A DNA stretch of 64,000 nt from an uncultured Actinomycetes bacterium (lineage in GTDB: Bacteria > Actinomycetota > Acidimicrobiia > Acidimicrobiales > RAAP-2). The stretch is taken from contig CAIKCI010000008.1 in NCBI GenBank assembly GCA_903825895.1, positions 1 through 64,000 on the forward strand, read 5' to 3'. Both the position numbers and the translations under genes were made by a program. Of the stretch, positions 1 through 9,050 are shown piece by piece (positions within the stretch are counted from its first letter, which is position 1; every line of letters starts with the position of its first letter). The notes under the pieces are model-generated. The model saw nothing but the letters and a program-made list of their open reading frames with translations, did not search any database and was not told where the DNA came from.

Positions 1-2
1 GC

Positions 3-1433
3 CACACCGGCGGGATCAAAATTGTTGGTGAACTGGGCTTCTTGCCGCAGGTCCCCGTCGTTGGCGGACTCGGAAAAGACCCGAACGGCTTCTCGCATGT
101 CTTGAATGCCCGTGGCCTCGATGTCTTAGACGAAGAGCTCAACACCGTTCGCAAGGCAATGGCAGAAGATCCGAGCTCAGAAAATATTGACCGCTTTAGT
201 CATCTCGAAGAGCAATACCGTGAGCGCGGTGGCTATGAAGCAGAGGCCACTATGGCCCGTCTCGCTGACGGCCTGGGGCTTCGTCAAGAACTCCTTTTGG
301 AAGACATCGACAACCTTTCCGGCGGACAACGCCGCCGAGTTGATCTCATCCGCCTCCTCTTCCAGGGCCCCGAGATCATGATCTTGGACGAACCAACAAA
401 CCACCTCGACGCATCGGCCAAACGCTGGCTGATGGATGAACTCTCAACGTTCCAAGGCACCATGCTCGTCATCAGCCACGACCTTGATTTGTTAGATAAC
501 GCCATCGATAAGGTTCTGCACCTGGCGAACAGTACCTTGACCGAATACAAAGGTAATTACACCACCTTCACCACACGCCTCGAAGAACACCAGGTGCAAA
601 GCGAGAAGTCAGCGGCCCAAGAAGAGAAGGAAATCAAGCGCCTCTCATCGCTAGCGAACTCCATGCGTGGCCAGACTGAGAAACGTGCCAAAACGGCGAA
701 AGCCATCGACCGCCGAGTCGATCGAATACAGCAGAACCGTACACAGGTCGCTCGGCGAGATCGAAAGGTGCGATTACGCCTTCCGACCCCAGAACGCTCA
801 GGTGATACGCCGCTTGCCGTTGAGGGTCTGAGCGTTGTTTATGGTACAAACAAGGTCCTCAATAAGGTCCGCATCTCAGCTGGTCGTGGTGACCGTATTG
901 CGGTCGTCGGCCGAAATGGTGCGGGGAAATCAAGCTTGCTGCGCTGCTTGGCTGGGGTGCAAGAGCCCACCACTGGTTCAGTGGCCTTGGGTCCAAACGT
1001 GCATCTTGGCTACTTTGCTCAAGAGCACGAGCAGATTGACCTTGATGCCAGTGCCCTCGACAACGTCTACGACTTCGTCCTCACCCAGGAAGCCGAGCGA
1101 CGAGCTCTGCTCGGATCATTCGGTCTTTCCGGGCCGGCCATGGAACAGCCCGCGGGTTCACTCTCGGGTGGAGAGCGAGCAAAACTGGGCCTTGCCATGT
1201 TGGCTGCTGGCGGATCGAACCTCTTGGTTCTTGATGAGCCCACCAACAACTTGGACCCTGCCTCGGTTGAGGCCGTAGGACTGATGTTCAGCGTGTGGGA
1301 AGGCACCATTGTGGTCGTCAGCCACGAACCCGCATTCGTTGAAGCCATGAATCCCACGCACTGCTTGCGTCTACCAGATGAGCGCTACGACTTCTGGCGC
1401 GATGAAGACCTTGACATCGTGGAGATGCGCTAG
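3..1433 (+). CDS. ABC-F family ATPase (5' end off the window)
   Basis: The reading frame is open to the left edge, so the start and the first Walker A lie outside. What remains shows the first-domain signature NLSGGQRRR and Walker B ILDEPTNHLD, the ABC-F linker of charged helix (about residues 190-250), and a complete second ATPase domain with Walker A VGRNGAGKSS, signature LSGGE and Walker B VLDEPTNNLD. Two ATPase domains with no membrane segments define ABC-F proteins, which act on ribosomes or in translation quality control rather than transport. Which subfamily (Uup, EttA-like or antibiotic-protection) cannot be decided from this part. It ends 6 nt before a convergent gene. Confidence 0.9.
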   Translation, partial: HTGGIKIVGELGFLPQVPVVGGLGKDPNGFSHVLNARGLDVLDEELNTVRKAMAEDPSSENIDRFSHLEEQYRERGGYEAEATMARLADGLGLRQELLLEDIDNLSGGQRRRVDLIRLLFQGPEIMILDEPTNHLDASAKRWLMDELSTFQGTMLVISHDLDLLDNAIDKVLHLANSTLTEYKGNYTTFTTRLEEHQVQSEKSAAQEEKEIKRLSSLANSMRGQTEKRAKTAKAIDRRVDRIQQNRTQVARRDRKVRLRLPTPERSGDTPLAVEGLSVVYGTNKVLNKVRISAGRGDRIAVVGRNGAGKSSLLRCLAGVQEPTTGSVALGPNVHLGYFAQEHEQIDLDASALDNVYDFVLTQEAERRALLGSFGLSGPAMEQPAGSLSGGERAKLGLAMLAAGGSNLLVLDEPTNNLDPASVEAVGLMFSVWEGTIVVVSHEPAFVEAMNPTHCLRLPDERYDFWRDEDLDIVEMR

Positions 1434-1439
1434 GCGCCG

Positions 1440-2225
1440 TTACCTGCCGACGCTCTCAGGTTGAATATCGTTGCGCGTGACTGTCAAGTAGGCCACCAGT
1501 CCCGCCACAAGTCCAAGAAGTACAAGTGAGGTAATCACCGTTCCTACCCCAATCCCACCTACATTTTTTGGTTTACAGAAGTAATCGGCGAACGAGGCTC
1601 CGAGGGGGCGGGTAAGGATGTAGGCAAGCCAAAAGGCAAGGACGCTGTTCATCCTTAGGTAGCGCCAGCCAATGAGAGGGATGAAGAGCAGGCTGCCAAA
1701 AAGAAGAATCGACGTCAGGTATCCGAGGTTGAGAGAAAACGCCGTGAAGTCGCCAAGGGCCGTCCCGAGGGCAAAGGTCGCAAAAATGGTCGCCCAATAA
1801 AATAACTCTCTCTGCCGAGTCACGATGCTGTGGATCGATAATGTGTGCTCGGTCCTTGACCAAAGGAAAAAGACTCCCAAGAGTGTGATGATCCAGATAA
1901 AGGTGGTTCCCCCATAGGGAATCCCGAAAACCAGATGCATGGTGTCAGAGACTCCCGTGCCGGTCGTGGCGATCGCAAGAGCGAGAAACCAGTACGCCGG
2001 GGCAACATAGCGCCTCGTCTTGAACTGCCACAGAACGCCTACCAGGACCACAATGATTTCGACAGCTGCCCCGATTGCCTTGCTGTGTGTTGCGAAGTAG
2101 TCCGAGGAGGCCTCTCCTGCGGCGGTAGTCAGAAGTTTCACCACCCAGAAAAGCAGCGCAATCTCGGGAACTTTAGCCGCCAAGGGTTCTGGAAACCAAC
2201 GATCTAATGCATGCGTTCCTACCAA
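1440..2225 (-). CDS. DUF347-repeat membrane protein (COG4705 type)
   Basis: A 261-residue polytopic membrane protein. Four copies of a short motif recur, each near the end of a hydrophobic segment: TTAAGEASSDY, ATTGTGVSDT, FALGTALGDF and RPLGASFADYF. This is the DUF347 repeat pattern, G-x2-4-S/A-D, found in uncharacterised membrane proteins of the COG4705 group. The substrate is unknown; the conserved acidic residue in every repeat suggests an ion- or proton-linked role, which is inference. The start is TTG, supported by a strong AAGGAGG four bases upstream. It is divergent from the next membrane-protein gene and convergent with the ABC-F gene. Confidence 0.8.
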   Translation of the reverse strand: MVGTHALDRWFPEPLAAKVPEIALLFWVVKLLTTAAGEASSDYFATHSKAIGAAVEIIVVLVGVLWQFKTRRYVAPAYWFLALAIATTGTGVSDTMHLVFGIPYGGTTFIWIITLLGVFFLWSRTEHTLSIHSIVTRQRELFYWATIFATFALGTALGDFTAFSLNLGYLTSILLFGSLLFIPLIGWRYLRMNSVLAFWLAYILTRPLGASFADYFCKPKNVGGIGVGTVITSLVLLGLVAGLVAYLTVTRNDIQPESVGR

Positions 2226-2303
2226 GACTCCTCCTTGAGCCAGCGAAACACCAACGTTACCGTGAACGCACCGCTCCTAGGGATGCCTGGAGCCTTCGTC
2301 AAC

Positions 2304-2309
2304 TACATT
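2304..2309 (+). promoter_or_regulatory. -10 element TACATT of a leaderless gene
   Basis: TACATT ends 7 nt before the ATG at 2317, and no Shine-Dalgarno sequence precedes that ATG. This is the spacing expected when transcription begins at the start codon. It matches a pattern seen at about a dozen other genes here. Confidence 0.5.
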
Positions 2310-2316
2310 CTTTCTT

Positions 2317-3366
2317 ATGTCGTTCAAGGGAAATCAACCCTCTCGGGAACTTCCTTCGCTCGGCCAATGGCTTTCCCATCCGATCGGGAACTTCCTCCTC
2401 TGGCGCAGCCAGCAAGTTCCTCCGTCGTTCTCCGCCGAGCAGCCCTGGCGCTGGTTCCTCCCGTTTCTCGTGGTCGCACCCATGCTGGCTATTGCTGGGG
2501 TCGTCCATAAAACCAGCATGATCTTTCCCGAAGGAGCTGCGCTCTCGTTTGGCGTCTTTGTGCTCTGCATCCCGGGGTGGACTGTTTCACGCTGGCGACT
2601 CATCGTGGTGTTACCCATTGCTGCCCTGATGGGCATGGGGCTCTCGGTCCTGGACCTTCCCTTGTCGTTGGCCATGGTTCTCGGGGTCACCGGAGTCTTG
2701 ATTCTCCTCCACATCCTCGGGTCTCTTTTGGCGCCAAGTCTTTCAGCTGCGTTGATTCCGATTCTGTTTCACATTCATTCCTGGTTCTACCCCTCCACGG
2801 TCCTTGGGGTCTCGATTGCCGTGACCGTCATTGGCGCTCTGGCCAGCCGATCCACGCCAAAGGCTCCAAGGTCAGCGATTCCCAACGAGAGATTTGCACA
2901 GACCTTCAAGTTTTTCATCATCGCGGTTATCTGGATTTTGGTCGCCACCGCACTCCACTTGCCGGCAGCCACTCTCGCTCCCCCGCTGTTCGTCTCGACC
3001 TATGACGTTGCGAAAGGGACAACTTCATTCCCCCTCGAAGTAGGCCGTGCGCTCCTCTTTTTTGCCTTGGGCTTCATTGGCGTAGCCGTGGTGTCGCTCA
3101 TGCATTCCGATGCGTTCGCCGGGCTCGTCACCTTTACAATTGGCTTGGCCTACATGGCAATCGCCCGGCGCTACCACCCGCCGATTCTTGCGGTGGCCCT
3201 TCTGGCATTAATCGTCGGGCACGTCGTTGATTGGAAGTTTGGCCTCTGCTTGATGGTGGGCTCACTCAGCCTCTACGCCATCAATGGCGCCGTTGAATTC
3301 GCCACCTTGAGAGTCTTCAGGATCTCGTCGTTCTCATCACCACTCACTGTCACCGCCGAAGAGTAA
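2317..3366 (+). CDS. Polytopic membrane protein, family not recognised
   Basis: A 349-residue protein with a cytoplasmic-looking N-terminus of about 42 residues followed by roughly ten hydrophobic segments. The segment around residue 290 carries RYHPPILAVALL, which recalls the HPP motif of HPP-family membrane proteins. The rest is too divergent for me to assign that family firmly. A hydrophilic loop near residues 180-195 (KAPRSAIPNERF) separates two membrane halves. The start is favoured by a -10-like TACATT 7 nt upstream and no alternative with a ribosome site. It may be transcribed alone; a hairpin follows directly. Confidence 0.7.
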   Translation: MSFKGNQPSRELPSLGQWLSHPIGNFLLWRSQQVPPSFSAEQPWRWFLPFLVVAPMLAIAGVVHKTSMIFPEGAALSFGVFVLCIPGWTVSRWRLIVVLPIAALMGMGLSVLDLPLSLAMVLGVTGVLILLHILGSLLAPSLSAALIPILFHIHSWFYPSTVLGVSIAVTVIGALASRSTPKAPRSAIPNERFAQTFKFFIIAVIWILVATALHLPAATLAPPLFVSTYDVAKGTTSFPLEVGRALLFFALGFIGVAVVSLMHSDAFAGLVTFTIGLAYMAIARRYHPPILAVALLALIVGHVVDWKFGLCLMVGSLSLYAINGAVEFATLRVFRISSFSSPLTVTAEE

Positions 3367-3397
3367 CCCTTCGCCCCCCCATTCGGAGCGAAGGGTT
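3365..3397 (+). terminator. Hairpin after the membrane-protein gene
   Basis: A perfect 9-bp inverted repeat, AACCCTTCG and CGAAGGGTT, with a 15-nt loop begins at the stop codon of the gene ending at 3366. There is no T-run, so it could be a weak or Rho-assisted terminator between convergent genes. Confidence 0.5.
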
Positions 3398-3473
3398 GCC
3401 AGCCGTTCAGTAAATGAGCCATCACGTCGCATCCCAGATGCAGTCTCCGCTGAAAATCAAATGCAACTCGACA

Positions 3474-6266
3474 TTAACTACAGCCGCTGGTCGTGCCGCA
3501 AGAGCTGCAGACATAGCAGGAACCCGCTCGCTGCATCATGTCGCCACAGCTGTAGCAGTAGGGTGCATCACGCTGTTCAGGTCGAGCAAGCGTCGACGGC
3601 GCCGTTGAGAGAGCGATGGGCTCACTCACGACTTCGATCCCCACGGTCTGCGTCGCCACTTCTTCGACACCGGGCAGCGTTGGCTGGGTACGCTCGGACG
3701 ACGACAGGACGCCCAGTTCTTCACGCTCTTCCAGGCTCAAGTAGTCAAGTGCCAAGCGTCGGAACATGTAGTCAACGAGGCTCGTCGCGATCCGAAGGTC
3801 GGCATCGTCGGTGATACCGGCTGGTTCGAAGCGCATGTTCGAGTACTTGCGGACGTAGGTTGCCAAGGGCACGCCGTGTTGGAGGCCCAAGCTGATCGAG
3901 ATTGAGAAGGCATCCATGATGCCCGCCAAGGTTGAACCCTGCTTGGACACCTTGATGAATACTTCACCCGGTCGACCATCTTCGTACTCACCCACTGTGA
4001 CGTAGCCTTCGCAGTCCGCAACGCGGAATGAAAACGTGTTGGAACTTCGTCGACGAGGCAGACGCTCTCGCACTGCCCCCACAACAACGTGCCCGCCTGA
4101 TGCCTTGACGCTTGAAAGCTCTGCTTCGAGCGCTGCGATCTTGTCTTGGAGACCTCCCGCAACGTCATCGTCTTCGTCACCTTTTTTAGTCGTCGACAAT
4201 GGCTGAGCAACTTTACAGTTGTCACGGTAGATCGCAACGGCCTTGACGCCAAGCTTCCATGCATCAATATGCAACTGCTCGATCTCTTCAACCGTTGCAT
4301 CTTCAGGCATGTTGACGGTCTTGGAGATCGCTCCCGAAAGGAACGGCTGGACTGCGCCCATCATCTTGACGTGTCCTAAGTAATGAATGGTGTTGTCACC
4401 CATCGAGCACGCAAAGACGGGAAGGTGTTCGGCCTTGATGTGCGGTGCACCCAAGATCGACATGTTCTCATTGACGTAAGCCACGATCTCAGCGGCTTGT
4501 GTGTCGTTGTATCCCAACTTGCCCAAGGCACGAGTCACCGTCTGGTTGACGATTGACATCGTGCCACCCCCGACCAGTTTCTTGGTCTTCACGAGGCCAA
4601 GGTCAGGCTCAACTCCTGTCGTGTCACAGTCCATCAAGAGTCCAATGGTGCCCGTTGGTGCCAACACGGTGGCTTGGGCGTTCCGGGTTCCGTAGACCTC
4701 AGCGAGGGCTACGGCGTTGTCCCATGACTCTTGAGCAGCGGAAAGGATTTCAGTGGGGACGAGGTCCTCGTTGATCTCCGACGCGGCGGCTTGGTGCTTA
4801 CGAAGCACTCGCAGCATGGGCTCTTGATTCTCGTAGTACCCCGCGTGGGGTCCCATGCGAGCAGCGGTCTTGGCGGATGTGGCATAGGCGTGTCCGGTCA
4901 TCAGAGCGGTCAATGCACCCGCCCAAGCTCGGCCGCCATCGGAGTCGTAAGGAAGGCCATTGGCCATCAGTAATGCTCCAAGGTTTGCGTAACCCAATCC
5001 CAGTTGACGGAACTTCACCGAGTTGCGCCCAATGGGCTCTGTTGGGTAGTCCGCGTTGCCCACCAAGATTTCTTGGGCGGTGAAGACGACTTCAATCGCT
5101 GCTTTGTAACCAGCAACATCAAAGACTTCTTCGTCATCAATGAACTTCATCAAGTTCAAGCTGGCCAAGTTGCATGCTGAGTTGTCGATGTGCATGTACT
5201 CGCTACAAGGGTTCGACCCATTGATACGGTCCGTGTTTGCACTGGTGTGCCAATCGTTGATCGTTGTGTCGAACTGCATGCCCGGGTCTGCACAGTCCCA
5301 TGCCGCTTGTGCAAACTGTCGGAAAAGGTCACGGGCCTTGATCGTGCGCACAACGGTGCCGTCGCCACGAGCAATCAAGTTCCAGTCGCCATCATCGAGA
5401 ACGGCCTCCATGAACTCGTCGCTGACCCGAACCGAGTTGTTGGCGTTTTGATACTGAATGGAGTGGATGTCCTTACCGTCCAGTGACATGTCAAATCCGT
5501 TGTCACGCAGCACGCGTGCTTTCTTTTCTTCATTGGCCTTGCACCAGATGAAGTCCTCGATGTCAGGGTGATCAGCATCGAGCATGACCATCTTGGCGGC
5601 ACGACGAGTCTTTCCGCCTGACTTGATGGTTCCCGCTGACGCATCAGCGCCTCGCATAAAGCTCACCGGTCCCGACGCAGTGCCCCCACCGTTGAGCAGT
5701 TCTGCTGATGCACGGATCTTCGAAAGGTTGACTCCTGCCCCTGATCCACCCTTGAAGATCACGCCTTCTTCGGTGTACCAGTTCAGAATCGAATTCATTT
5801 TGTCTTCGACGGCCAAGATGAAACAGGCGCTCGCTTGTTGTGGGACGTCCTTGACGCCGATGTTGAACCAAACGGGAGAGTTGAATGCCGCCTTTTGGTG
5901 AATGATGAGGTGCTTGAGCTCGTCGCTGAAGACTTCCGCCTCATTGTGGTCGACGAAGTAACCATCCTTGATACCCCAAGCAGTAATGGTGTCGACCACC
6001 CGGTCAGCCACTTGCTTGAGCGACTCCTCGCGTTCTGGAAGGCCAAGGGTTCCACGGAAGTACTTCTGGGCCAAGATATTGGTGGCATTCACACTCCACG
6101 TTGACGGGACTTCTACACCCAATTGCTCGAACGCAACGGACCCGTCCTTGTAGTTCGTAATTCTTGAATCGCGAAGTTCCCAGACCACCTCGTCATAGGG
6201 GTGGACCCCTTCAGTGGTGAAGTACCGCCTGATGCCGATCCCTGTGCTTTGTGATGCGATGGCCAT
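3474..6266 (-). CDS. nrdJ: Vitamin B12-dependent (class II) ribonucleotide reductase
   Basis: This enzyme makes deoxyribonucleotides with adenosylcobalamin as radical source and needs no oxygen. The 930-residue protein has the class II NPCSEYM active-site segment and the SACNLASLNL motif. A TSCPD-type domain follows around residues 740-860, and a C-terminal cysteine cluster (YSCGDMM, YVCSSCG, SGCS) probably relays electrons from thioredoxin or binds zinc. The ATG at 6266 is chosen over an upstream in-frame start because GGGAAG lies just upstream of it, and the longer frame would run through the promoter and NrdR boxes. No other RNR is visible, so this may be the main dNTP source. Confidence 0.97.
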   Translation of the reverse strand: MAIASQSTGIGIRRYFTTEGVHPYDEVVWELRDSRITNYKDGSVAFEQLGVEVPSTWSVNATNILAQKYFRGTLGLPEREESLKQVADRVVDTITAWGIKDGYFVDHNEAEVFSDELKHLIIHQKAAFNSPVWFNIGVKDVPQQASACFILAVEDKMNSILNWYTEEGVIFKGGSGAGVNLSKIRASAELLNGGGTASGPVSFMRGADASAGTIKSGGKTRRAAKMVMLDADHPDIEDFIWCKANEEKKARVLRDNGFDMSLDGKDIHSIQYQNANNSVRVSDEFMEAVLDDGDWNLIARGDGTVVRTIKARDLFRQFAQAAWDCADPGMQFDTTINDWHTSANTDRINGSNPCSEYMHIDNSACNLASLNLMKFIDDEEVFDVAGYKAAIEVVFTAQEILVGNADYPTEPIGRNSVKFRQLGLGYANLGALLMANGLPYDSDGGRAWAGALTALMTGHAYATSAKTAARMGPHAGYYENQEPMLRVLRKHQAAASEINEDLVPTEILSAAQESWDNAVALAEVYGTRNAQATVLAPTGTIGLLMDCDTTGVEPDLGLVKTKKLVGGGTMSIVNQTVTRALGKLGYNDTQAAEIVAYVNENMSILGAPHIKAEHLPVFACSMGDNTIHYLGHVKMMGAVQPFLSGAISKTVNMPEDATVEEIEQLHIDAWKLGVKAVAIYRDNCKVAQPLSTTKKGDEDDDVAGGLQDKIAALEAELSSVKASGGHVVVGAVRERLPRRRSSNTFSFRVADCEGYVTVGEYEDGRPGEVFIKVSKQGSTLAGIMDAFSISISLGLQHGVPLATYVRKYSNMRFEPAGITDDADLRIATSLVDYMFRRLALDYLSLEEREELGVLSSSERTQPTLPGVEEVATQTVGIEVVSEPIALSTAPSTLARPEQRDAPYCYSCGDMMQRAGSCYVCSSCGTTSGCS

Positions 6267-6361
6267 TTCTTCTTCCCTTCGTCGTAAATCTGATCGATAT
6301 TCGTTATGAGTGGCGGAAACTCCGCTTTTGGCGCCCTTTTGCCCCCAATTTCCCCCTCCAA

Positions 6362-6408
6362 CCACAATATCTTGTGGTTGGCAAAAAAACAGACGCAAGA
6401 TGAGGTAT
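6362..6408 (-). promoter_or_regulatory. Tandem NrdR boxes upstream of nrdJ
   Basis: Box 1 at 6362-6377, CCACAATATCTTGTGG, fits the known NrdR consensus acaCwAtATaTwGtgt at 13 of 16 positions and sits in an 8-bp inverted repeat. Box 2 at 6393-6408 fits at about 10 of 16. Their spacing is exactly 31 bp, the three-turn separation usual for NrdR. The boxes cover the predicted transcription start and early leader, as expected for repression by NrdR-dATP. Confidence 0.75.
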
Positions 6409-6410
6409 TT

Positions 6411-6440
6411 ATTACACCACTGTAGTTACCACCTTGTCAA
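6411..6440 (-). promoter_or_regulatory. nrdJ promoter
   Basis: Read on the minus strand, a perfect TTGACA (6435-6440) is followed by 18 nt and TGTAAT (6411-6416). The predicted start is near 6404, giving a leader of about 138 nt. This is one of the most canonical sigma-70-type promoters in the window. Confidence 0.65.
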
Positions 6441-6530
6441 TCACCCTCTCGCGAGAAAATCCCAGGTCAGAGGCCGTTCGCGAAAGTTAGCAAACAAACT
6501 TTTTTCTCACTCCCCCAACGGTCGCTCCGA

Positions 6531-6536
6531 TAGCCT
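6531..6536 (+). promoter_or_regulatory. -10 element TAGCCT of leaderless glpK
   Basis: TAGCCT lies 8 nt before the glpK ATG with no ribosome-binding site between, consistent with transcription starting at the codon. No good -35 is visible. Confidence 0.5.
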
Positions 6537-6544
6537 CGGCGTCT

Positions 6545-8035
6545 ATGGCCATTCTCCTTGCCCTCGATGCCGGCACCACCAGTATTCGCTGCCTGGCCGT
6601 TGATGAGTCGGCCCAGGTCATCGATCATTCCCACCGAGAACTCACCCAATCATTCCCCCAGCCTGGCTGGGTAGAGCACAACCCCCAAGAGATTCTTCGC
6701 CTGGCCATCGAAACCCTCAGCGAGGTGGCACGTCGAATCGTCACATCGGGCCAAACCATCGCTGGTCTCGGAATAACCAATCAACGAGAAACCGTCGTCG
6801 CGTGGGATCGAGCCACCGGCCTGCCCTTGGCCCCCGCCATTGTTTGGCAGGACCGACGTACCGCTGAGCGCTGCGCCGAACTTCGAGACCTTGGTCTTGG
6901 GCAGATGATTCGCTCAACAACCGGACTCATGATCGACCCTTATTTCAGTGCCACCAAAATGGAATGGTTGCTGGGCCATGGCGTCATCGACCGAGCAGCG
7001 CAACCAGCGCTCGGAACCATCGACAGCTGGTTGATTTGGAATCTCACCGGATCGTTCGTCACCGAGCCCTCGAATGCCGCACGCACCATGTTGTGCGATC
7101 TCGCTTCCGGTACCTGGTCACCAGAGCTTTGTAGCCTTTTTGGGATACCCGCGAATCTCTTGCCGGAAATTATTGCGTCGGCCAGCGACTTTGGATCGAT
7201 TATCCACCCTGATCTCCCGGCATTGACCGGCATCCGGATCGAGGGTGTCCTCGGTGATCAACAAGCTGCTCTCTTTGGCCAGTGCTGTTTCACCCCCGGC
7301 ATGGTGAAGGCAACCTATGGAACCGGAGCGTTTGTTCTTGTGAACGCTGGAGAACAGCGACCACAAGCTCTCGATGGACTGGTGACGACAATTGCATGGA
7401 CGCTCGACTCCACCACGACCTACGCCCTCGAAGGCTCCGCCTTCGTCGCTGGTGCTGCCATCCAGTGGCTTCGCGATGGTCTCGGCGTGATCGACCGCGC
7501 CGATCAACTCGAAGCGTTGGCCCTCAGCGACACAGCCACAGAACGGCTGGCTTTCATTCCCGCCTTTGCCGGCTTAGGAAGCCCTTGGTGGGACGAGGGG
7601 GCACGTGGCGCCCTCGTGGGGATCACGAAGGGATCAAATCGGGCCGCACTCGCCAATGCGGTGGTCCACTCGTTGGCGTTCGAAGTACGGGCCATGGTTG
7701 ATGTGATGGCCTCTGGACTCGATGTTCCCATCAAAGAAATCCGCCTTGACGGCGGAGCATCGGTCATGGACCTGCTGGCGCAACGCTTGGCCAACCAAAG
7801 TGCCACACTGATCTGTCGCCCCCGTTCACTTGAGACCACGGCCCTGGGGGCCGCGACGCTCGCCGGCCTCCACTGCGGGGTCTTTGCCGATCAATCTTCG
7901 CTCGGCGAGTTATGGGAAGCCAGCGCACGCTTTGATCCTGAAGGTAAGCGTGACGTCCACACTGCCCACTACGAACAATGGCTTGATGCGTTGCAGCGAG
8001 CACGCGCCATTGGTTCTCCTCCTTCAAGCACTTGA
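6545..8035 (+). CDS. glpK: Glycerol kinase
   Basis: Phosphorylates glycerol to glycerol-3-phosphate with ATP in the cytoplasm, feeding phospholipid synthesis or glycolysis. The 496-residue FGGY-family protein has the N-terminal phosphate loop LDAGTTSIR and the substrate segment GITNQRETVVAWD. It also has the GTGAFVLVN adenosine-side motif near residue 260 and the C-terminal LDGGASVMD. Length is normal for GlpK. A few positions differ from E. coli (GSPWWDEGARG for APYWRPDARG), so a related FGGY sugar kinase is the only alternative. It diverges from nrdJ and is probably leaderless. Confidence 0.9.
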   Translation: MAILLALDAGTTSIRCLAVDESAQVIDHSHRELTQSFPQPGWVEHNPQEILRLAIETLSEVARRIVTSGQTIAGLGITNQRETVVAWDRATGLPLAPAIVWQDRRTAERCAELRDLGLGQMIRSTTGLMIDPYFSATKMEWLLGHGVIDRAAQPALGTIDSWLIWNLTGSFVTEPSNAARTMLCDLASGTWSPELCSLFGIPANLLPEIIASASDFGSIIHPDLPALTGIRIEGVLGDQQAALFGQCCFTPGMVKATYGTGAFVLVNAGEQRPQALDGLVTTIAWTLDSTTTYALEGSAFVAGAAIQWLRDGLGVIDRADQLEALALSDTATERLAFIPAFAGLGSPWWDEGARGALVGITKGSNRAALANAVVHSLAFEVRAMVDVMASGLDVPIKEIRLDGGASVMDLLAQRLANQSATLICRPRSLETTALGAATLAGLHCGVFADQSSLGELWEASARFDPEGKRDVHTAHYEQWLDALQRARAIGSPPSST

Positions 8036-8156
8036 CCATCTGGCTAAAGAAGAACACAGTCTTCAGATTGTGGCCCCACCCCTGTGGTGCGCCGCCGAGC
8101 ACGCAGCGGGCCTTTCGGCCATACTTTTGGGCGAACACCAAAACGAGGGAGGCGTC

Positions 8157-9050
8157 ATGACGACAACGTGGACTGCAGCAACACTTCGAGAGGGCTTGGT
8201 CTTTGGGGAAGGACCGCGCTGGCACAAGGGTCGGCTGTACTACTCAGACTTCTATCGCCATGGCGTCTTCTCGATCAACGCTGACGGAAGCGACGAACGC
8301 CTCGAAGCAGAAGTACCTGCGCAACCCTCAGGCCTTGGATGGCTCCCTGATGGCTCGCTCCTTGTCGTCTCGATGACCGATCACAAGGTCTTGCGCATTG
8401 AGAGTGATGGCACGCAACATCTCCATGCCGATCTCTCCGAGTACTGCGGCTACTGGGCCAACGACATGGTCGTCGCAGCGAATGGAACGGCCTATGTCGG
8501 AAACTTTGGTTTCGACCTGGATCTTTTCTTGGAGGAACATGGCATCGAAGGAGTGCTGACGCCCCCGGGGCCGCCCACTACCAACCTCTGTGTTCTCGAC
8601 CCAGGGGGTGCACTCATCCAAGTCATCGATGACATGGCGTTCCCGAATGGTTCGGTGATCACTCCTGACGGCAAGACCCTGATCGTCGCAGAAACAATGA
8701 CCATGCGACTCTCGGCGTTTGATATCGCCGATGACGGAAGCTTGAGTAAGCGCCGTATCTTTGCGCAACTCGAGTTGGTTCCCGCCGACGGTATCTGTCT
8801 GGATGCGAACAACGAAGTCTGGGTGGCGAACGCGTTGGCTCCTCAGGCTGTCCGGGTTGCCGAAGGCGGCGAGATAACCGGCATGCTCGAGACCTCCCAG
8901 ACCTGCTTTGCCTGTGCACTTGGTGGTGATGATCGACAGACCTTGTACGTCATGACGGCACCGACGTCAACGGCAGCAATTGTCAGCACCTTGCATGAAG
9001 GACGCATTGAATACGCCCACGTTGACACCCCTGGTGCAGGAATTCCTTAA
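8157..9050 (+). CDS. SMP-30/gluconolactonase-family protein
   Basis: A 297-residue six-bladed beta-propeller of the SMP-30/gluconolaconase/LRE family, which hydrolyses sugar lactones using a bound divalent metal. Support includes the early FGEGPRW glutamate (metal ligand), the NDMVVAANGTAYVGNFGF blade, the NGSVITPDGKTLIVAET blade with its PNG/PDG turns, and the DGICLDANNEVWVAN blade. The ATG at 8157 has GAGGGAGG 4 nt upstream; the frame open further left overlaps glpK and is not used. A 121-nt gap from glpK shows only a small GGCC-TTTC-GGCC hairpin. The stop codon abuts that of alaC. Confidence 0.88.
   Translation: MTTTWTAATLREGLVFGEGPRWHKGRLYYSDFYRHGVFSINADGSDERLEAEVPAQPSGLGWLPDGSLLVVSMTDHKVLRIESDGTQHLHADLSEYCGYWANDMVVAANGTAYVGNFGFDLDLFLEEHGIEGVLTPPGPPTTNLCVLDPGGALIQVIDDMAFPNGSVITPDGKTLIVAETMTMRLSAFDIADDGSLSKRRIFAQLELVPADGICLDANNEVWVANALAPQAVRVAEGGEITGMLETSQTCFACALGGDDRQTLYVMTAPTSTAAIVSTLHEGRIEYAHVDTPGAGIP

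Noticed and set aside
3-1433. Antibiotic-resistance ABC-F
   Set aside because: The linker and available domain do not allow subfamily assignment, and the genomic context is housekeeping.
2344-2398. Direct repeat TCGGGAACTTCCT (two copies 42 bp apart) in the membrane-protein N-terminus
   Set aside because: The copies are in different frames, and nothing else suggests function.
3474-6398. Longer nrdJ reading frame starting at 6398
   Set aside because: The extra 44 codons cross the NrdR box and have no similarity to RNR; ATG 6266 has a good ribosome-binding site.
8036-8156. Small gene or riboswitch between glpK and the lactonase gene
   Set aside because: Only a 4-bp GGCC hairpin is present; no frame with a start signal and no recognisable aptamer.
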